Positions 25,301 through 39,121 of a stretch of DNA of 64,000 nucleotides are shown here, in pieces. The notes below the pieces were generated by a model. That model searched no databases. It saw only the letters and a list, made by a program, of their open reading frames with translations, and was not told where the DNA came from. The translations under genes were made by a program, and so were the position numbers. The DNA is taken from NCBI GenBank assembly GCA_963989385.1, contig OZ022503.1, positions 67,988,123-68,052,122 of the forward strand. The letters run 5' to 3'. Every line of letters starts with the position of its first letter. The stretch's first letter is position 1. The stretch is from Ctena decussata. Its lineage: Eukaryota > Mollusca > Bivalvia > Lucinida > Lucinidae.

Positions 25301-27154
25301 ACCTTAGGTGACTTGCACAATTCGGGCTGAAACTAGTGCCAAATGAGAGGGTTGGGATAAACATTCAATTGACCATATGTGCCAAAAATTCTCGTTCTTT
25401 AGTTTTCGAGTTATAGCCCCTGGAAGTCGAAAACTGCACGACTTTGCCCTCGAATATCTCGACAACGGAGAAAGGAGAATTTCAGGGCATTTTCTCCCAA
25501 GAAATATATGGGAATTATCTGTAATTTAGCACAGTTTCAGAACAATTCGTGAAAGTCACCTTTTAAGAATAACTTCCACTGCAGGCCCATATATAAAAGT
25601 TTGCTCCTTTATTACTCTGCACATGGACAATTATTTGCGCTGTTATTTGCCCCAGGCATGTACCTATGTAATTACCGTTTACAGTGTAAAGATGGATGTT
25701 ATCGGTCGCTGAACGTCGGAGCAGTAGGCGTTTAATGCATTTTCCCATAGGGTCCAATGCAAAATTGACACCTCATTTTCTCCATTCTCAAGAGCTTTGA
25801 GTCTCTGCAAAACATATACATGTGTAGACACAAATAAGTGAAATAGAATGAAGGCTATTTCAGCTTTAGCTTTTATTCCGTTTGGGAGCTAAAGTCGCAC
25901 AAACTTTTGTTTACAAAAAAATTGATGGCCTATAGTTCGCAAGTTATGCAATAAGTTGACATAAGATTGTGCATGCATGTAGACATGTTAATGACCTTTA
26001 TATATGCCAAGTTTCAGATGGCTACCTACTCATACAAGCAAGCAGTAGCGGTTTGAAATTTTCACAATTTGGGCTACACGTTCGGGACGATTCGTGACCT
26101 TAGGTGACTTGCACAATTCGGGCTGAAACTAGTGCCAAATGAGAGGGTTGGGATAAACATTCAATTGACCATATGTGCCAAAAATTCTCGTTCTTTAGTT
26201 TTCGAGTTATAGCCCCTGGAAGTCGAAAACTGCACGACTTTGCCCTCGAATATCTCGACAACGGAGAAAGGAGAATTTCAGGGCATTTTCTCCCAAGAAA
26301 TATATGGGAATTATCTGTAATCTAGCACAGTTTCAGAACGATTCGTGAAAGTCACCTTTTAAGAATAACTTCCACTGCAGGCCCATATATAAAAGTTTGC
26401 TCCTTTATTACTCTGCACATGGACAATTATTTGCGCTGTTATTTGCCCCAGGCATGTACCTATGTAATTGCCGTTTACAGTGTAAAGATGGATGTTATCG
26501 GTCGCTGAACGTCGGAGCAGTAGGCGTTTAATGCATTTTCCCATAGGGTCCAATGCAAAATTGACACCTCATTTTCTCCATTCTCAAGAGCTTTGAGTCT
26601 CTGCAAAACATATACATGTGTAGACACAAATAAGTGAAATAGAATGAAGGCTATTTCAGCTTTAGCTTTTATTCCGTTTGGGAGCTAAAGTCGCACAAAC
26701 TTTTGTTTACAAAAATTTCGATGGCCTATAGTTCGCAAGTTATGCAATCAGTTGACATAAGATTGTGCATGCATGTAGACATGTTAATGACCTTTATATA
26801 TGCCAAGTTTCAGATGGCTACCTACTCATACAAGCAAGCAGTAGCGGTTTGAAATTTTCACAATTTGGGCTACACGTTCGGGACGATTCGTGACCTTAGG
26901 TGACTTGCACAATTCGGGCTGAAACTAGTGCCAAATGAGAGGGTTGGGATAAACATTCAATTGACCATATGTGCCAAAAATTCTCGTTCTTTAGTTTTCG
27001 AGTTATAGCCCCTGGAAGTCGAAAACTGCACGACTTTGCCCTCGAATATCTCGACAACGGAGAAAGGAGAATTTCAGGGCATTTTCTCCCAAGAAATATA
27101 TGGGAATTATCTGTAATTTAGCACAGTTTCAGAACGATTCGTGAAAGTCACCTT
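22378..27154 (+). repeat. Hexamer copy B (M29-M34)
   Basis: Tandem duplicate of the preceding six monomers, carrying all markers listed there at +4777, including the extra T near 23136. Differences from copy A that I could see are few: AGACTGTGC near 25169 and GAACAATTCG near 25541 in M32, AATCTAGC near 26320 at the end of M33, and AATTGCCG near 26467 in M34. This is a low density over 4.8 kb. It fits recent unequal exchange and argues against a simple assembly echo, which would give no differences. Confidence 0.92.
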
Positions 27155-27949
27155 TTAAGAATAACTTCCACTGCAGGCCCATATATAAAAGTTTGCTCCT
27201 TTATTACTCTGCACATGGACAAGTATTTGCGCTGTTATTTGCCCCAGGCATGTACCTATGTAATTACCGTTTACAGTGTAAAGATGGATGTTATCGGTCG
27301 CTGAACGTCGGAGCAGTAGGCGTTTAATGCATTTTCCCATAGGGTCCAATGCAAATTGACACCTCATTTTCTCCATTCTCAAGAGCTTTGAGTCTCTGCA
27401 AAACATATACATGTGTAGACACAAATAAGTGAAATAGAATGAAGGCTATTTCAGCTTTAGCTTTTATTCCGTTTGGGAGCTAAAGTCGCACAAACTTTTG
27501 TTTACAAAAATTTCGATGGCCTATAGTTCGCAAGTTATGCAATCAGTTGACATAAGATTGTGCATGCATGTAGACATGTTAATGACCTTTATATATGCCA
27601 AGTTTCAGATGGCTACCTACTCATACAAGCAAGCAGTAGCGGTTTGAAATTTTCACAATTTGGGCTACACGTTCGGGACGATTCGTGACCTTAGGTGACT
27701 TGCACAATTCGGGCTGAAACTAGTGCCAAATGAGAGGGTTGGGATAAACATTCAATTGACCATATGTGCCAAAAATTCTCGTTCTTTAGTTTTCGAGTTA
27801 TAGCCCCTGGAAGTCGAAAACTGCACGACTTTGCCCTCGAATATCTCGACAACGGAGAAAGGAGAATTTCAGGGCATTTTCTCCCAAGAAATATATGGGA
27901 ATTATCTGTAATTTAGCACAGTTTCAGAACGATTCGTGAAAGTCACCTT
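27155..27949 (+). repeat. Monomer M35 (795 bp)
   Basis: One A is missing from GCAAAATTG near 27353, and GACAAGTATT replaces GACAATTATT near 27219. The missing base shifts the recurrent minus-strand frame so that it runs open for 89 codons; this is a by-product of the indel and is not evidence for a gene. Confidence 0.9.
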
Positions 27950-30900
27950 TTAAGAATAACTTCCACTGCAGGCCCATATATAAAAGTTTGCTCCTTTATT
28001 ACTCTGCACATGGACAATTATTTGCGCTGTTATTTGCCCCAGGCATGTACCTATGTAATTACCGTTTACAGTGTAAAGATGGATGTTATCGGTCGCTGAA
28101 CGTCGGAGCAGTAGGCGTTTAATGCATTTTCCCATAGGGTCCAATGCAAAATTGACACCTCATTTTCTCCATTCTCAAGAGCTTTGAGTCTCTGCAAAAC
28201 ATATACATGTGTAGACACAAATAAGTGAAATAGAATGAAGGCTATTTCAGCTTTAGCTTTTATTCCGTTTGGGAGCTAAAGTCGCACAAACTTTTGTTTA
28301 CAAAAATTTCGATGGCCTATAGTTCGCAAGTTATGCAATCAGTTGACATAAGATTGTGCATGCATGTAGACATGTTAATGACCTTTATATATGCCAAGTT
28401 TCAGATGGCTACCTACTCATACAAGCAAGCAGTAGCGGTTTGAAATTTTCACAATTTGGGCTACACGTTCGGGACGATTCGTGACCTAAGGTGACTTGCA
28501 CAATTCGGGCTGAAACTAGTGCCAAATGAGAGGGTTGGGATAAACATTCAATTGACCATATGTGCCAAAAATTCTCGTTCTTTAGTTTTCGAGTTATAGC
28601 CCCTGGAAGTCGAAAACTGCACGACTTTGCCCTCGAATATCTCGACAACGGAGAAAGGAGAATTTCAGGGCATTTTCTCCCAAGAAATATATGGGAATTA
28701 TCTGTAATTTAGCACAGTTTCAGAACGATTCGTGAAAGTCACCTTTTAAGAATAACTTCCACTGCAGGCCCATATATAAAAGTTTGCTCCTTTATTACTC
28801 TGCACATGGACAATTATTTGCGCTGTTATTTGCCCCAGGCATGTACCTATGTAATTACCGTTTACAGTGTAAAGATGGATGTTATCGGTCGCTGAACGTC
28901 GGAGCAGTAGGCGTTTAATGCATTTTCCCATAGGGTCCAATGAAATTTGACACCTCATTTTCTCCATTCTCAAGAGCTTTGAGTCTCTGCAAAACATATA
29001 CATGTGTAGACACAAATAAGTGAAATAGAATGAAGGCTATTTCAGCTTTAGCTTTTATTCCGTTTGGGAGCTAAAGTCGCACAAACTTTTGTTTACAAAA
29101 ATTTCGATGGCCTATAGTTCGCAAGTTATGCAATCAGTTGACATAAGATTTGGCATGCATGTAGACATGTTAATGACCTTTATATATGCCAAGTTTCAGA
29201 TGGCTACCTACTCATACAAGCAAGCAGTAGCGGTTTGAAATTTTCACAATTTGGGCTACACGTTTGGGACGATTCGTGACCTTAGGTGACTTGCACAATT
29301 CGGGCTGAAACTAGTGCCAAATGAGAGGGTTGGGATAAACATTCAATTGACCATATGTGCCAAAAATTCTCGTTCTTTAGTTTTCGAGTTATAGCCCCTG
29401 GAAGTCGAAAACTGCACGACTTTGCCCTCGAATATCTCGACAACGGAGAAAGGAGAATTTCAGGGCATTTTCTCCCAAGAAATATATGGGAATTATCTGT
29501 AATTTAGCACAGTTTCAGAACGATTCGTGAAAGTCACCTTTTAAGAATAACTTCCACTGCAGGCCCATATATAAAAGTTTGCTCCTTTATTACTCTGCAC
29601 AAGGACAATTATTTGCGCTGTTATTTGCCCCAGGCATGTACCTATGTAATTACCGTTTACAGTGTAAAGATGGATGTTATCGGTCGCTGAACGTCGGAGC
29701 AGTAGGCGTTTAATGCATTTTCTCATAGGGTCCAATGCAAAATTGACACCTCATTTTCTCCATTCTCAAGAGCTTTGAGTCTCTGCAAAACATATACATG
29801 TGTAGACACAAATAATTGAAATAGAATGAAGGCTATTTCAGCTTTAGCTTTTATTCCGTTTGGGAGCTAAAGTCGCACAAACTTTTGTTTACAAAAATTT
29901 CGATGGCCTATAGTTCGCAAGTTATGCAATCAGTTGACATAAGATTGTGCATGCATGTAGACATGTTAATGACCTTTATATATGCCAAGTTTCAGATGGC
30001 TACCTACTCATACAAGCAAGCAGTAGCGGTTTGAAATTTTCACAATTTGGGCTACACGTTCGGGACGATTCGTGACCTTAGGTGACTTGCACAATTCGGG
30101 CTGAAACTAGTGCCAAATGAGAGGGTTGGGATAAACATTCAATTGACCATATGTGCCAAAAATTCTCGTTCTTTAGTTTTCGAGTTATAGCCCCTGGAAG
30201 TCGAAAACTGCACGACTTTGCCCTCGAATATCTCGACAACGGAGAAAGGAGAATTTCAGGGCATTTTCTCCCAAGAAATATATGGGAATTATCTGTAATT
30301 TAGCACAGTTTCAGAACGATTCGTGAAAGTCACCTTTTAAGAATAACTTCCACTGCAGGCCCATATATAAAAGTTTGCTCCTTTATTACTCTGCACATGG
30401 ACAATTATTTGCGCTGTTATTTGCCCCAGGCATGTACCTATGTAATTACCGTTTACAGTGTAAAGATGGATGTTATCGGTCGCTGAACGTCGGAGCAGTA
30501 GGCGTTTAATGCATTTTCCCATAGGGTCCAATGCAAAATTGACACCTCATTTTCTCCATTCTCAAGAGCTTTGAGTCTCTGCAAAACATATACATGTGTA
30601 GACACAAATAAGTGTAATAGAATGAAGGCTATTTCAGCTTTAGCTTTTATTCCGTTTGGGAGCTAAAGTCGCACAAACTTTTGTTTACAAAAATTTCGAT
30701 GGCCTATAGTTCGCAAGTTATGCAATCAGTTGACATAAGATTGTGCATGCATGTAGACATGTTCATGACCTTTATATATGCCAAGTTTCAGATGGCTACC
30801 TACTCATACAAGCAAGCAGTAGCGGTTTGAAATTTTCACAATTTGGGCTACACGTTCGGGACGATTCGTGACCTAAGGTGACTTGCACAATTCGGGCTGA

Positions 30901-33520
30901 AACTAGTGCCAAATGAGAGGGTTGGGATAAACATTCAATTGACCATATGTGCCAAAAATTCTCGTTCTTTAGTTTTCGAGTTATAGCCCCTGGAAGTCGA
31001 AAACTGCACGACTTTGCCCTCGAATATCTCGACAACGGAGAAAGGAGAATTTCAGGGCATTTTCTCCCAAGAAATATATGGGAATTATCTGTAATTTAGC
31101 ACAGTTTCAGAACGATTCGTGAAAGTCACCTTTTAAGAATAACTTCCACTGCAGGCCCATATATAAAAGTTTGCTCCTTTATTACTCTGCACATGGACAA
31201 TTATTTGCGCTGTTATTTGCCCCAGGCATGTACCTATGTAATTACCGTTTACAGTGTAAAGATGGATGTTATCGGTCGCTGAACGTCGGAGCAGTAGGCG
31301 TTTGATGCATTTTCCCATAGGGTCCAATGCAAATTTGACACCTCATTTTCTCCATTCTCAAGAGCTTTGAGTCTCTGCAAAACATATACATGTGTAGACA
31401 CAAATAAGTGAAATAGAATGAAGGCTATTTCAGCTTTAGCTTTTATTCCGTTTGGGAGCTAAAGTCGCACAAACTTTTGTTTACAAAAATTTCGATGGCC
31501 TATAGTTCGCAAGTTATGCAATCAGTTGACATAAGATTGTGCATGCATGTAGACATGTTAATGACCTTTATATATGCCAAGTTTCAGATGGCTACCTACT
31601 CATACAAGCAAGCAGTAGCGGTTTGAAATTTTCACAATTTGGGCTACACGTTTGGGACGATTCGTGACCTTAGGTGACTTGCACAATTCGGGCTGAAACT
31701 AGTGCCAAATGAGAGGGTTGGGATAAACATTCAATTGACCATATGTGCCAAAAATTCTCGTTCTTTAGTTTTCGAGTTATAGCCCCTGGAAGTCGAAAAC
31801 TGCACGACTTTGCCCTCGAATATCTCGACAACGGAGAAAGGAGAATTTCAGGGCATTTTCTCCCAAGAAATATATGGGAATTATCTGTAATTTAGCACAG
31901 TTTCAGAACGATTCGTGAAAGTCACCTTTTAAGAATAACTTCCACTGCAGGCCCATATATAAAAGTTTGCTCCTTTATTACTCTGCACAAGGACAATTAT
32001 TTGCGCTGTTATTTGCCCCAGGCATGTACCTATGTAATTACCGTTTACAGTGTAAAGATGGATGTTATCGGTCGCTGAACGTCGGAGCAGTAGGCGTTTA
32101 ATGCATTTTCTCATAGGGTCCAATGCAAAATTGACACCTCATTTTCTCCATTCTCAAGAGCTTTGAGTCTCTGCAAAACATATACATGTGTAGACACAAA
32201 TAATTGAAATAGAATGAAGGCTATTTCAGCTTTAGCTTTTATTCCGTTTGGGAGCTAAAGTCGCACAAACTTTTGTTTACAAAAATTTCGATGGCCTATA
32301 GTTCGCAAGTTATGCAATCAGTTGACATAAGATTGTGCATGCATGTAGACATGTTAATGACCTTTATATATGCCAAGTTTCAGATGGCTACCTACTCATA
32401 CAAGCAAGCAGTAGCGGTTTGAAATTTTCACAATTTGGGCTACACGTTCGGGACGATTCGTGACCTTAGGTGACTTGCACAATTCGGGCTGAAACTAGTG
32501 CCAAATGAGAGGGTTGGGATAAACATTCAATTGACCATATGTGCCAAAAATTCTCGTTCTTTAGTTTTCGAGTTATAGCCCCTGGAAGTCGAAAACTGCA
32601 CGACTTTGCCCTCGAATATCTCGACAACGGAGAAAGGAGAATTTCAGGGCATTTTCTCCCAAGAAATATATGGGAATTATCTGTAATTTAGCACAGTTTC
32701 AGAACGATTCGTGAAAGTCACCTTTTAAGAATAACTTCCACTGCAGGCCCATATATAAAAGTTTGCTCCTTTATTACTCTGCACATGGACAATTATTTGC
32801 GCTGTTATTTGCCCCAGGCATGTACCTATGTAATTACCGTTTACAGTGTAAAGATGGATGTTATCGGTCGCTGAACGTCGGAGCAGTAGGCGTTTAATGC
32901 ATTTTCCCATAGGGTCCAATGCAAAATTGACACCTCATTTTCTCCATTCTCAAGAGCTTTGAGTCTCTGCAAAACATATACATGTGTAGACACAAATAAG
33001 TGTAATAGAATGAAGGCTATTTCAGCTTTAGCTTTTATTCCGTTTGGGAGCTAAAGTCGCACAAACTTTTGTTTACAAAAATTTCGATGGCCTATAGTTC
33101 GCAAGTTATGCAATCAGTTGACATAAGATTGTGCATGCATGTAGACATGTTCATGACCTTTATATATGCCAAGTTTCAGATGGCTACCTACTCATACAAG
33201 CAAGCAGTAGCGGTTTGAAATTTTCACAATTTGGGCTACACGTTCGGGACGATTCGTGACCTTAGGTGACTTGCACAATTCGGGCTGAAACTAGTGCCAA
33301 ATGAGAGGGTTGGGATAAACATTCAATTGACCATATGTGCCAAAAATTCTCGTTCTTTAGTTTTCGAGTTATAGCCCCTGGAAGTCGAAAACTGCACGAC
33401 TTTGCCCTCGAATATCTCGACAACGGAGAAAGGAGAATTTCAGGGCATTTTCTCCCAAGAAATATATGGGAATTATCTGTAATTTAGCACAGTTTCAGAA
33501 CGATTCGTGAAAGTCCCCTT
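27950..33520 (+). repeat. Trimeric block M36-M42, period 2388
   Basis: Markers repeat every three monomers. GACCTAAGG is in M36 and M39 (near 28484 and 30871). An altered AAATTTGAC and CGTTTGGGAC are in M37 and M40 (near 28943 and 29262, then near 31331 and 31650). The linked AAGGACAATT, TTCTCATAGG and AATAATTGAA haplotype is in M38 and M41. AGTGTAATAG and GTTCATGACC are in M39 and M42. M37 also has TTTGGCATG near 29150 and is one base short near 28943. M40 does not share either of those, so the copies have diverged or been partly converted. Confidence 0.9.
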
Positions 33521-36500
33521 TTAAGAATAACTTCCACTGCAGGCCCATATATAAAAGTTTGCTCCTTTATTACTCTGCACATGGACAATTATTTGCGCTG
33601 TTATTTGCCCCAGGCATGTACCTATGTAATTACCGTTTACAGTGTAAAGATGGATGTTATCGGTCGCTGAACGTCGGAGCAGTAGGCGTTTAATGCATTT
33701 TCCCATAGGGTCCAATGCAAAATTGACACCTCATTTTCTCCATTCTCAAGAGCTTTGAGTCTCTGCAAAACATATACATGTGTAGACACAAATAAGTGAA
33801 ATAGAATGAAGGCTATTTCAGCTTTAGCTTTTATTCCGTTTGGGAGCTAAAGTCGCACAAACTTTTGTTTACAAAAATTTCGATGGCCTATAGTTCGCAA
33901 GTTATGCAATCAGTTGACATAAGACTGTGCATGCATGTAGACATGTTAATGACCTTTATATATGCCAAGTTTCAGATGGCTACCTACTCATACAAGCAAG
34001 CAGTAGCGGTTTGAAATTTTCACAATTTGGGCTACACGTTCGGGACGATTCGTGACCTTAGGTGACTTGCACAATTCGGGCTGAAACTAGTGCCAAATGA
34101 GAGGGTTGGGATAAACATTCAATTGACCATATGTGCCAAAAATTCTCGTTCTTTAGTTTTCGAGTTATAGCCCCTGGAAGTCGAAAACTGCACGACTTTG
34201 CCCTCGAATATCTCGACAACGGAGAAAGGAGAATTTCAGGGCATTTTCTCCCAAGAAATATATGGGAATTATCTGTAATTTAGCACAGTTTCAGAACGAT
34301 TCGTGAAAGTCACCTTTTAAGAATAACTTCCACTGCAGGCCCATATATAAAAGTTTGCTCCTTTATTACTCTGCACATGGACAATTATTTGCGCTGTTAT
34401 TTGCCCCAGGCATGTACCTATGTAATTACCGTTTACAGTGTAAAGATGGATGTTATCGGTCGCTGAACGTCGGAGCAGTAGGCGTTTAATGCATTTTCCC
34501 ATAGGGTCCAATGCAAAATTGACACCTCATTTTCTCCATTCTCAAGAGCTTTGAGTCTCTGCAAAACATATACATGTGTAGACACAAATAAGTGAAATAG
34601 AATGAAGGCTATTTCAGCTTTAGCTTTTATTCCGTTTGGGAGCTAAAGTCGCACAAACTTTTGTTTACAAAAATTTCGATGGCCTATAGTTCGCAAGTTA
34701 TGCAATAAGTTGACATAAGATTGTGCATGCATGTAGACATGTTAATGACCTTTATATATGCCAAGTTTCAGATGGCTACCTACTCATACAAGCAAGCAGT
34801 AGCGGTTTGAAATTTTCACAATTTGGGCTACACGTTCGGGACGATTCGTGACCTTAGGTGACTTGCACAATTCGGGCTGAAACTAGTGCCAAATGAGAGG
34901 GTTGGGATAAACATTCAATTGACCATATGTGCCAAAAATTCTCGTTCTTTAGTTTTCGAGTTATAGCCCCTGGAAGTCGAAAACTGCACGACTTTGCCCT
35001 CGAATATCTCGACAACGGAGAAAGGAGAATTTCAGGGCATTTTCTCCCAAGAAATATATGGGAATTATCTGTAATTTAGCACAGTTTCAGAACGATTCGT
35101 GAAAGTCACCTTTTAAGAATAACTTCCACTGCAGGCCCATATATAAAAGTTTGCTCCTTTATTACTCTGCACATGGACAATTATTTGCGCTGTTATTTGC
35201 CCCAGGCATGTACCTATGTAATTACCGTTTACAGTGTAAAGATGGATGTTATCGGTCGCTGAACGTCGGAGCAGTAGGCGTTTAATGCATTTTCCCATAG
35301 GGTCCAATGCAAAATTGACACCTCATTTTCTCCATTCTCAAGAGCTTTGAGTCTCTGCAAAACATATACATGTGTAGACACAAATAAGTGAAATAGAATG
35401 AAGGCTATTTCAGCTTTAGCTTTTATTCCGTTTGGGAGCTAAAGTCGCACAAACTTTTGTTTACAAAAATTTCGATGGCCTATAGTTCGCAAGTTATGCA
35501 ATCAGTTGACATAAGATTGTGCATGCATGTAGACATGTTAATGACCTTTATATATGCCAAGTTTCAGATGGCTACCTACTCATACAAGCAAGCAGTAGCG
35601 GTTTGAAATTTTCACAATTTGGGCTACACGTTCGGGACGATTCGTGACCTTAGGTGACTTGCACAATTCGGGCTGAAACTAGTGCCAAATGAGAGGGTTG
35701 GGATAAACATTCAATTGACCATATGTGCCAAAAATTCTCGTTCTTTAGTTTTCGAGTTATAGCCCCTGGAAGTCGAAAACTGCACGACTTTGCCCTCGAA
35801 TATCTCGACAACGGAGAAAGGAGAATTTCAGGGCATTTTCTCCCAAGAAATATATGGGAATTATCTGTAATTTAGCACAGTTTCAGAACGATTCGTGAAA
35901 GTCCCCTTTTAAGAATAACTTCCACTGCAGGCCCATATATAAAAGTTTGCTCCTTTATTACTCTGCACATGGACAATTATTTGCGCTGTTATTTGCCCCA
36001 GGCATGTACCTATGTAATTACCGTTTACAGTGTAAAGATGGATGTTATCGGTCGCTGAACGTCGGAGCAGTAGGCGTTTAATGCATTTTCCCATAGGGTC
36101 CAATGCAAAATTGACACCTCATTTTCTCCATTCTCAAGAGCTTTGAGTCTCTGCAAAACATATACATGTGTAGACACAAATAAGTGAAATAGAATGAAGG
36201 CTATTTCAGCTTTAGCTTTTATTCCGTTTGGGAGCTAAAGTCGCACAAACTTTTGTTTACAAAAATTTCGATGGCCTATAGTTCGCAAGTTATGCAATAA
36301 GTTGACATAAGATTGTGCATGCATGTAGACATGTTAATGACCTTTATATATGCCAAGTTTCAGATGGCTACCTACTCATACAAGCAAGCAGTAGCGGTTT
36401 GAAATTTTCACAATTTGGGCTACACGTTCGGGACGATTCGTGACCTTAGGTGACTTGCACAATTCGGGCTGAAACTAGTGCCAAATGAGAGGGTTGGGAT

Positions 36501-36717
36501 AAACATTCAATTGACCATATGTGCCAAAAATTCTCGTTCTTTAGTTTTCGAGTTATAGCCCCTGGAAGTCGAAAACTGCACGACTTTGCCCTCGAATATC
36601 TCGACAACGGAGAAAGGAGAATTTCAGGGCATTTTCTCCCAAGAAATATATGGGAATTATCTGTAATTTAGCACAGTTTCAGAACGATTCGTGAAAGTCA
36701 CCTTTTAAAGTCACCTT
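33521..36717 (+). repeat. Mosaic block M43-M46
   Basis: GTCCCCTTTT replaces GTCACCTTTT just before the anchors of M43 and M46, three monomers apart. M44 and M46 both carry GCAATAAG (near 34703 and 36295), a marker also present in M27 and M33. M43 carries AGACTGTGC near 33923, as in M32. M46 thus combines a left marker of M43 with an internal marker of M44. M45 is a common-form copy. M46 ends in the first 13-bp duplication and is 809 bases long. Confidence 0.85.
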
Positions 36718-36720
36718 TTA
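36695..36720 (+). repeat. 13-bp tandem duplication before M47
   Basis: AAGTCACCTTTTA occurs twice in direct succession (36695-36707 and 36708-36720) where other junctions have it once. This makes the interval from M46 to M47 809 bases. It is the first of five copies of the same insertion. Confidence 0.97.
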
Positions 36721-39095
36721 AGAATAACTTCCACTGCAGGCCCATATATAAAAGTTTGCTCCTTTATTACTCTGCACATGGACAATTATTTGCGCTGTTA
36801 TTTGCCCCAGGCATGTACCTATGTAATTACCGTTTACAGTGTAAAGATGGATGTTATCGGTCGCTGAACGTCGGAGCAGTAGGCGTTTAATGCATTTTCC
36901 CATAGGGTCCAATGCAAAATTGACACCTCATTTTCTCCATTCTCAAGAGCTTTGAGTCTCTGCAAAACATATACATGTGTAGACACAAATAAGTGAAATA
37001 GAATGAAGGCTATTTCAGCTTTAGCTTTTATTCCGTTTGGGAGCTAAAGTCGCACAAACTTTTGTTTACAAAAATTTCGATGGCCTATAGTTCGCAAGTT
37101 ATGCAATCAGTTGACATAAGATTTGGCATGCATGTAGACATGTTAATGACCTTTATATATGCCAAGTTTCAGATGGCTACCTACTCATACAAGCAAGCAG
37201 TAGCGGTTTGAAATTTTCACAATTTGGGCTACACGTTCGGGACGATTCGTGACCTTAGGTGACTTGCACAATTCGGGCTGAAACTAGTGCCAAATGAGAG
37301 GGTTGGGATAAACATTCAATTGACCATATGTGCCAAAAATTCTCGTTCTTTAGTTTTCGAGTTATAGCCCCTGGAAGTCGAAAACTGCACGACTTTGCCC
37401 TCGAATATCTCGACAACGGAGAAAGGAGAATTTCAGGGCATTTTCTCCCAAGAAATATATGGGAATTATCTGTAATTTAGCACAGTTTCAGAACGATTCG
37501 TGAAAGTCACCTTTTAAGAATAACTTCCACTGCAGGCCCATATATAAAAGTTTGCTCCTTTATTACTCTGCACAAGGACAATTATTTGCGCTGTTATTTG
37601 CCCAAGGCATTTACCTATGTAATTACCGTTTACAGTGTAAAGATGGATGTTATCGGTCGCTGAACGTCGGAGCAGTAGGCGTTTAATGCATTTTCTCATA
37701 GGGTCCAATGCAAAATTGACACCTCATTTTCTCCATTCTCAAGAGCTTTGAGTCTCTGCAAAACATATACATGTGTAGACACAAATAATTGAAATAGAAT
37801 GAAGGCTATTTCAGCTTTAGCTTTTATTCCGTTTGGGAGCTAAAGTCGCACAAACTTTTGTTTACAAAAATTTCGATGGCCTATAGTTCGCAAGTTATGC
37901 AATCAGTTGACATAAGATTGTGCATGCATGTAGACATGTTAATGACCTTTATATATGCCAAGTTTCAGATGGCTACCTACTCATACAAGCAAGCAGTAGC
38001 GGTTTGAAATTTTCACAATTTGGGCTACACGTTCGGGACGATTCGTGACCTTAGGTGACTTGCACAATTCGGGCTGAAACTAGTGCCAAATGAGAGGGTT
38101 GGGATAAACATTCAATTGACCATATGTGCCAAAAATTCTCGTTCTTTAGTTTTCGAGTTATAGCCCCTGGAAGTCGAAAACTGCACGACTTTGCCCTCGA
38201 ATATCTCGACAACGGAGAAAGGAGAATTTCAGGGCATTTTCTCCCAAGAAATATATGGGAATTATCTGTAATTTAGCACAGTTTCAGAACGATTCGTGAA
38301 AGTCACCTTTTAAGAATAACTTCCACTGCAGGCCCATATATAAAAGTTTGCTCCTTTATTACTCTGCACAAGGACAATTATTTGCGCTGTTATTTGCCCC
38401 AGGCATGTACCTATGTAATTACCGTTTACAGTGTAAAGATGGATGTTATCGGTCGCTGAACGTCGGAGCAGTAGGCGTTTAATGCATTTTCCCATAGGGT
38501 CCAATGCAAAATTGACACCTCATTTTCTCCATTCTCAAGAGCTTTGAGTCTCTGCAAAACATATACATGTGTAGACACAAATAATTGAAATAGAATGAAG
38601 GCTATTTCAGCTTTAGCTTTTATTCCGTTTGGGAGCTAAAGTCGCACAAACTTTTGTTTACAAAAATTTCGATGGCCTATAGTTCGCAAGTTATGCAATC
38701 AGTTGACATAAGATTGTGCATGCATGTAGACATGTTAATGACCTTTATATATGCCAAGTTTCAGATGGCTACCTACTCATACAAGCAAGCAGTAGCGGTT
38801 TGAAATTTTCACAATTTGGGCTACACGTTCGGGACGATTCGTGACCTTAGGTGACTTGCACAATTCGGGCTGAAACTAGTGCCAAATGAGAGGGTTGGGA
38901 TAAACATTCAATTGACCATATGTGCCAAAAATTCTCGTTCTTTAGTTTTCGAGTTATAGCCCCTGGAAGTCGAAAACTGCACGACTTTGCCCTCGAATAT
39001 CTCGACAACGGAGAAAGGAGAATTTCAGGGCATTTTCTCCCAAGAAATATATGGGAATTATCTGTAATTTAGCACAGTTTCAGAACGATTCGTAA

Positions 39096-39121
39096 AAGTC
39101 ACCTTTTAAAGTCACCTTTTA
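39096..39121 (+). repeat. 13-bp tandem duplication before M50
   Basis: The same AAGTCACCTTTTA doublet is present, preceded by a private G to A change giving CGTAAAAG at 39091-39098. Confidence 0.97.

Noticed and set aside
17601..27154. Pure assembly artefact for the hexamer duplication
   Set aside because: The two copies differ at several sites (near 25169, 25541, 26320 and 26467), so they are not one sequence written twice; raw-read confirmation would still be decisive.
27155..27424. Minus-strand 89-codon frames here and at 28746-29015
   Set aside because: Result from one-base deletions in M35 and M37 that join the recurrent frame to upstream sequence; accidental.
28409..28648. Minus-strand 79-codon frames here, at 30796-31035 and at 55537-55776
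   Set aside because: Created by a single base change (GACCTAAGG or GACCATAGG) that removes a stop present in the common form. There is no other support.
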